64,000 nt of DNA from Deinococcus ruber. Its GTDB lineage: Bacteria; Deinococcota; Deinococci; Deinococcales; Deinococcaceae. Under the pieces are notes generated by a model. That model had not been told where the DNA came from and ran no database searches. It worked only from the letters and a program-made list of their open reading frames with translations. Shown here piece after piece: positions 61,692-64,000 of this stretch (position 1 is its first letter; each line of letters starts with the position of its first letter). A program made the translations under genes and the position numbers. The DNA is taken from assembly GCF_014648095.1 (NCBI RefSeq), contig NZ_BMQL01000009.1:62001-126000 (forward strand), given 5' to 3'.

Positions 61692-62585
61692 ATGCCTGGT
61701 CAGTTTCTGAATGTCGGTGACACCCACCTGTTCGCGGAGGTGCGCGGTTCCTCCGCTCTGCCGCCCCTGATCGTGCTGCACGGCGGGCCGGGACTGGATC
61801 ATCACGAGTTTGCAGACTTTCTCGATCCGCTGACCGATACGGTTCGCCTGGTGCTGCTCGACATGCGGGCGCAGGGAGAAAGCGACCGCGACGCGCCCGA
61901 ATCGACGTGGACGCTGGCGCAGATGGCCGACGACGTGCAGGCCGCCGCACGCGCGCTGGGTGCGCCTCATTACGCGGTGCTGGGCCACTCGTACGGAGCT
62001 TTCGTGGCGCTCCAGCAGGCGGTGAATGCCGAGGAAACTCGGCAGGGGCTGGTCGCCAGTATCGTGTGCTGCGGCGTGCCGTCGAGCCACTTTCTGGACG
62101 GTGTTCCCGCCGCCCTCGAACAGTTCGGGCCGCCCCAGCTCAGAGAGCAGATTCGTGCGTCGTGGGCCGGGGAAGCCGATGTTACGACAGAAGCCGATTT
62201 TGCGCGGCTGATGGAAGAACAGATGCCGTGGCACTTCGCCGATCCACTCGATCCGCGCATTGCCGATTACACGCGGCGCAGTGCGGGCCGATACGCCCCC
62301 GACGTGCTGCGGCGCTTCGCTTCGGCGGGGTACGGCGGAATAGAGGTCGAGAAGGAACTCGGCAACGTCGGAACGCCGATGCTGGTACTTGCGGGTCGCC
62401 ATGACCGCACCTGCCCGCCGGAAGCTTCGGAAGTGACCGCCGCCGGGGTTCCTGGGGCGCAGCTGCACGTGTTCGAGAACAGCGGGCATATGCCGTTCGT
62501 CGAGCAGCCGGATGAATTTCTGATGGTGGTGCGGGGATTCCTGCAACGCATGCTGCCGGGTGCGGCATGGCCGGAAGACGCGTAG
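61692..62585 (+). CDS. Alpha/beta hydrolase, proline-iminopeptidase-like
   Basis: 297 residues from ATG 61692. LIVLHGGPGLDHHEFADF (HGGPG), LLDMRAQGES, nucleophile elbow GHSYGAF, acid in VLAGRHDRTCPP and His in ENSGHMPFVEQP. No signal peptide. Same general family as the hydrolase at 12349 but clearly different in sequence. Monocistronic, divergent from padR across about 130 bases. Substrate unknown. Confidence 0.85.
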   Translation: MPGQFLNVGDTHLFAEVRGSSALPPLIVLHGGPGLDHHEFADFLDPLTDTVRLVLLDMRAQGESDRDAPESTWTLAQMADDVQAAARALGAPHYAVLGHSYGAFVALQQAVNAEETRQGLVASIVCCGVPSSHFLDGVPAALEQFGPPQLREQIRASWAGEADVTTEADFARLMEEQMPWHFADPLDPRIADYTRRSAGRYAPDVLRRFASAGYGGIEVEKELGNVGTPMLVLAGRHDRTCPPEASEVTAAGVPGAQLHVFENSGHMPFVEQPDEFLMVVRGFLQRMLPGAAWPEDA

Positions 62586-62785
62586 GTCTTCAAGCCTAAA
62601 CCGGTATTCATGGAATTCTGACGGCCACCATGCTCCACAGGCCCAGACTGCTGGCACCGAGCAGTTGAGGTTCCGGCACTCTGCGTGACTGCCAGGAACA
62701 GCCAGAACACGAGAAATCAGCGGAACGGCGGCAGGTTCAGCGTCTGCTGATGACGCCCAGAATTGTCATGCCCAGTGGAGGCCCC
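62586..62785. other. Intergenic segment before the PNPOx-like gene
   Basis: About 200 bases. No reading frame with a convincing start or recognisable protein was seen, and no strong hairpin. It must hold the promoter of the stress-protein gene. Confidence 0.4.
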
Positions 62786-63202
62786 ATGAGTACCCGAACC
62801 CTGTCAGAGTTGTCCAAGAAGATGCAGAAGATCGATATCGCCATGCTCTCCACCCACACCGATCACGGCAATATCGGCGGACGCCCGATGAGCAATAACG
62901 GGGAAGTCGAGTACGACGGCACCTCGTACTATTTCACCTGGGACGAATCGCGGACCGTGAAGGACATCGAGAAAGACAACAAGGTGTCGCTGGCGTTCCA
63001 GGGCGAGAAAGCCTTTCTGGTGGCGGTGGAAGGCAAGGCGAAACTGGTGCGCGACCGAAAAGCGATGGAGAAGCACTGGACGCCCGATCTCGACCGCTGG
63101 TTCAAAGACGGCCTCGACACGCCCGGCGTCGTGATGATTCAGGTGGACGCGACCCGCATTCACTACTGGGACGGCGAGGACGACGGCGAAGTGAAGCTGT
63201 AA
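62786..63202 (+). CDS. Pyridoxamine-5'-phosphate-oxidase-like general stress protein
   Basis: 138 residues, split-barrel flavin-binding fold. MLSTHTDHGNIGGRPMSNNGEVEYDGTSYYFTWDESRTVKDIEKDNKVSLAFQG is the start typical of general-stress-protein-26-like proteins, and TRIHYWDGEDDGEV the usual end. ATG 62786 follows GGAGGCCCC; an upstream in-frame ATG at 62750 is less likely. Probably binds FMN or a similar cofactor; a role in stress is from family knowledge. Confidence 0.85.
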   Translation: MSTRTLSELSKKMQKIDIAMLSTHTDHGNIGGRPMSNNGEVEYDGTSYYFTWDESRTVKDIEKDNKVSLAFQGEKAFLVAVEGKAKLVRDRKAMEKHWTPDLDRWFKDGLDTPGVVMIQVDATRIHYWDGEDDGEVKL

Positions 63203-63240
63203 CGCCTTCTGCTGGGGCCGGATGAGCCGCAGACCAACGG

Positions 63241-63285
63241 AAAACCCGCAGCGCCTGAACTGACAGTTCAGGCGCTGCGGGTTTT
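63241..63285. terminator. Bidirectional terminator between convergent genes
   Basis: A perfect 21-bp stem: AAAACCCGCAGCGCCTGAAC plus T (63241-63261) pairs with 63265-63285 around the loop GAC. The A-run on the left and T-run on the right allow termination in both directions. Confidence 0.92.
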
Positions 63286-63310
63286 GCCCAAAAAGCGTTC
63301 CCTCTGTCGC

Positions 63311-64000
63311 TCAGCTTTCGGCCAGCACGATCACTCTGTCCTGGCTGGAAAAGCTCACCGACTCGGGCTTTTTCGGATTCAGATGGACGCCGTAGGCGAG
63401 TTTGGGATCGTTCGCCTCGCTTTTCAGGCGGTAACCGATAGCGATTTCGCCGCGCCGCCGGGCTGCCTCCAGCACCGTGTAGAACGTGAGCGGCTGGCCT
63501 GTGGCCACATAGTCGCTGGCAGGCTTCAGATAGATTTCAGATCCTTCTGCCCGGAACAGGTCATCGAAGACGGCCTTCAGTTCGCTGTTCTCGGACAGCT
63601 GAGCCATCATCAGGCTGACCAGGCGGTCGGACACGATGAAGTCGTCGGCCTGCGTGACCTGAGCGAGTTCGCGGTTCCTCACGTCCAGCATCTCTGAAAC
63701 GATGGAGTAGTCCTGGCCCGCTCTGCTCGCCATGTCGCGCAGATGCAGCAGCGTCACCAGCGTGCGCCCGTCGGCCTGTTGCACGTCCAGCGTGTCTGAC
63801 GACGACAGCGTGATGATGTGGTCGAAGCGGCCCGGCTCCAGCGATTCCAGCACCCGCCGGTCGGTGGTATCGCCGTGCAGATGCTCGATCTGCTGGTGGT
63901 CGAGGGCCGTTCCGAGCTGCTCAAGCGTATGTGCCGCGTCCGGTTCGTCGGTCACGACGGTCAGGCTCGACCCGGCGGCCACGTACTGATCGAGTTCGCT
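63311..64000 (-). CDS. CASTOR/POLLUX-like ion-channel RCK region, 5' end outside window
   Basis: The frame is open from the window end, with codons before the internal GTG at 63982 continuing upstream, so this is the C-terminal 229 residues. LTVVTDEPDAAHTLEQLGTALDHQQIEHLHGDTTDRRVLESLEPGRFDHIITLSSSDTLDVQQADGRTLVTLLHLRDMA is a TrkA-N/RCK Rossmann fold of the CASTOR/POLLUX/SYM8 type; IVSEMLDVRNRELAQVTQADDFIVSDRLVSLMMAQLSE is characteristic of that family. The end (SFSSQDRVIVLAES) matches channel C termini. The membrane pore should lie beyond 64000. Gating by ions or nucleotides is inferred. Confidence 0.82.
   Translation of the reverse strand, partial: SELDQYVAAGSSLTVVTDEPDAAHTLEQLGTALDHQQIEHLHGDTTDRRVLESLEPGRFDHIITLSSSDTLDVQQADGRTLVTLLHLRDMASRAGQDYSIVSEMLDVRNRELAQVTQADDFIVSDRLVSLMMAQLSENSELKAVFDDLFRAEGSEIYLKPASDYVATGQPLTFYTVLEAARRRGEIAIGYRLKSEANDPKLAYGVHLNPKKPESVSFSSQDRVIVLAES

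Noticed and set aside
1..64000. tRNA, rRNA, riboswitch or the Deinococcus radiation/desiccation response motif
   Set aside because: I looked for conserved tRNA arms, rRNA segments and the TTATGTCATTGACATAA-type motif by eye and found none; a covariance or motif search would be needed to exclude them.

Overview
The window looks like part of a large secondary replicon (megaplasmid or chromid) of a Deinococcus-type bacterium. Most of it is GC-rich and densely packed with short or overlapping gene junctions. It carries an iteron-type replication origin with a RepA-like initiator (45.4-47.5 kb) and a ParA plus small DNA-binding partner partition locus with a repeat centromere (38.1-39.4 kb). It also has four minor-pilin genes in the pilA1-A2-A3-comZ arrangement known from Thermus and Deinococcus. 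Housekeeping-type genes (cydDCAB, ilvE-type aminotransferase, transaldolase) on the same molecule argue for a chromid rather than a dispensable plasmid. No rRNA, tRNA or CRISPR array was recognised.

Layout. 0-10.4 kb holds accessory metabolism: a TetR/thioesterase operon, a flavin-transfer/PepSY membrane redox cluster, MarR/hydrolase and HxlR/SDR divergent pairs, a polysaccharide deacetylase and a cytochrome P450. 10.5-23.2 kb is a mobile island with several levels of nesting. An old, decayed IS630-type copy is split at a TA dinucleotide by an 11.6-kb composite structure (11235-22855) bounded by two inverted, equal-length IS630-type elements. Inside it lie a hydrolase gene, a 112-bp MITE, an IS66 remnant, a visibly AT-richer four-gene minor-pilin/ComZ operon, and an IS4-like element that is itself interrupted by a 2.46-kb large-serine-recombinase element. 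23.2-28.9 kb is further accessory DNA: a 0.4-kb cluster of a CCAGACATT-like motif, three poorly characterised genes (two resemble plasmid replication-relaxation proteins) and a decayed ISL3 element.

29-46 kb is compact and almost entirely on the minus strand. After one plus-strand secreted protein gene come GH15 glucoamylase, cytochrome bd oxidase with its CydDC exporter, the partition locus, a CHASE3 histidine kinase/response regulator pair, ilvE, a hydrophobic protein, an APC transporter and repA. 47.6-55.9 kb carries a two-armed locus. The plus arm is vWA, PP2C phosphatase, kinase-like protein with helix-hairpin-helix, and a small unknown protein. The minus arm is PRTase-TRSP, HAD phosphatase, StiP-like PRTase and an HpcH/HpaI-like C-C lyase. 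Both arms correspond to modules described in tellurium-resistance-associated (Ter) stress loci, but no terC/terD-type gene is present in the window. 56-64 kb has a luciferase-like monooxygenase, a YciF-type stress protein, a MerR regulator with a classic 19-bp-spacer promoter, transaldolase, a PadR/permease-prefix pair, a hydrolase, a PNPOx-like stress protein and the end of a CASTOR/POLLUX-like channel gene.

Gene functions are inferred from recognisable motifs in the translated sequence. No database search was run.
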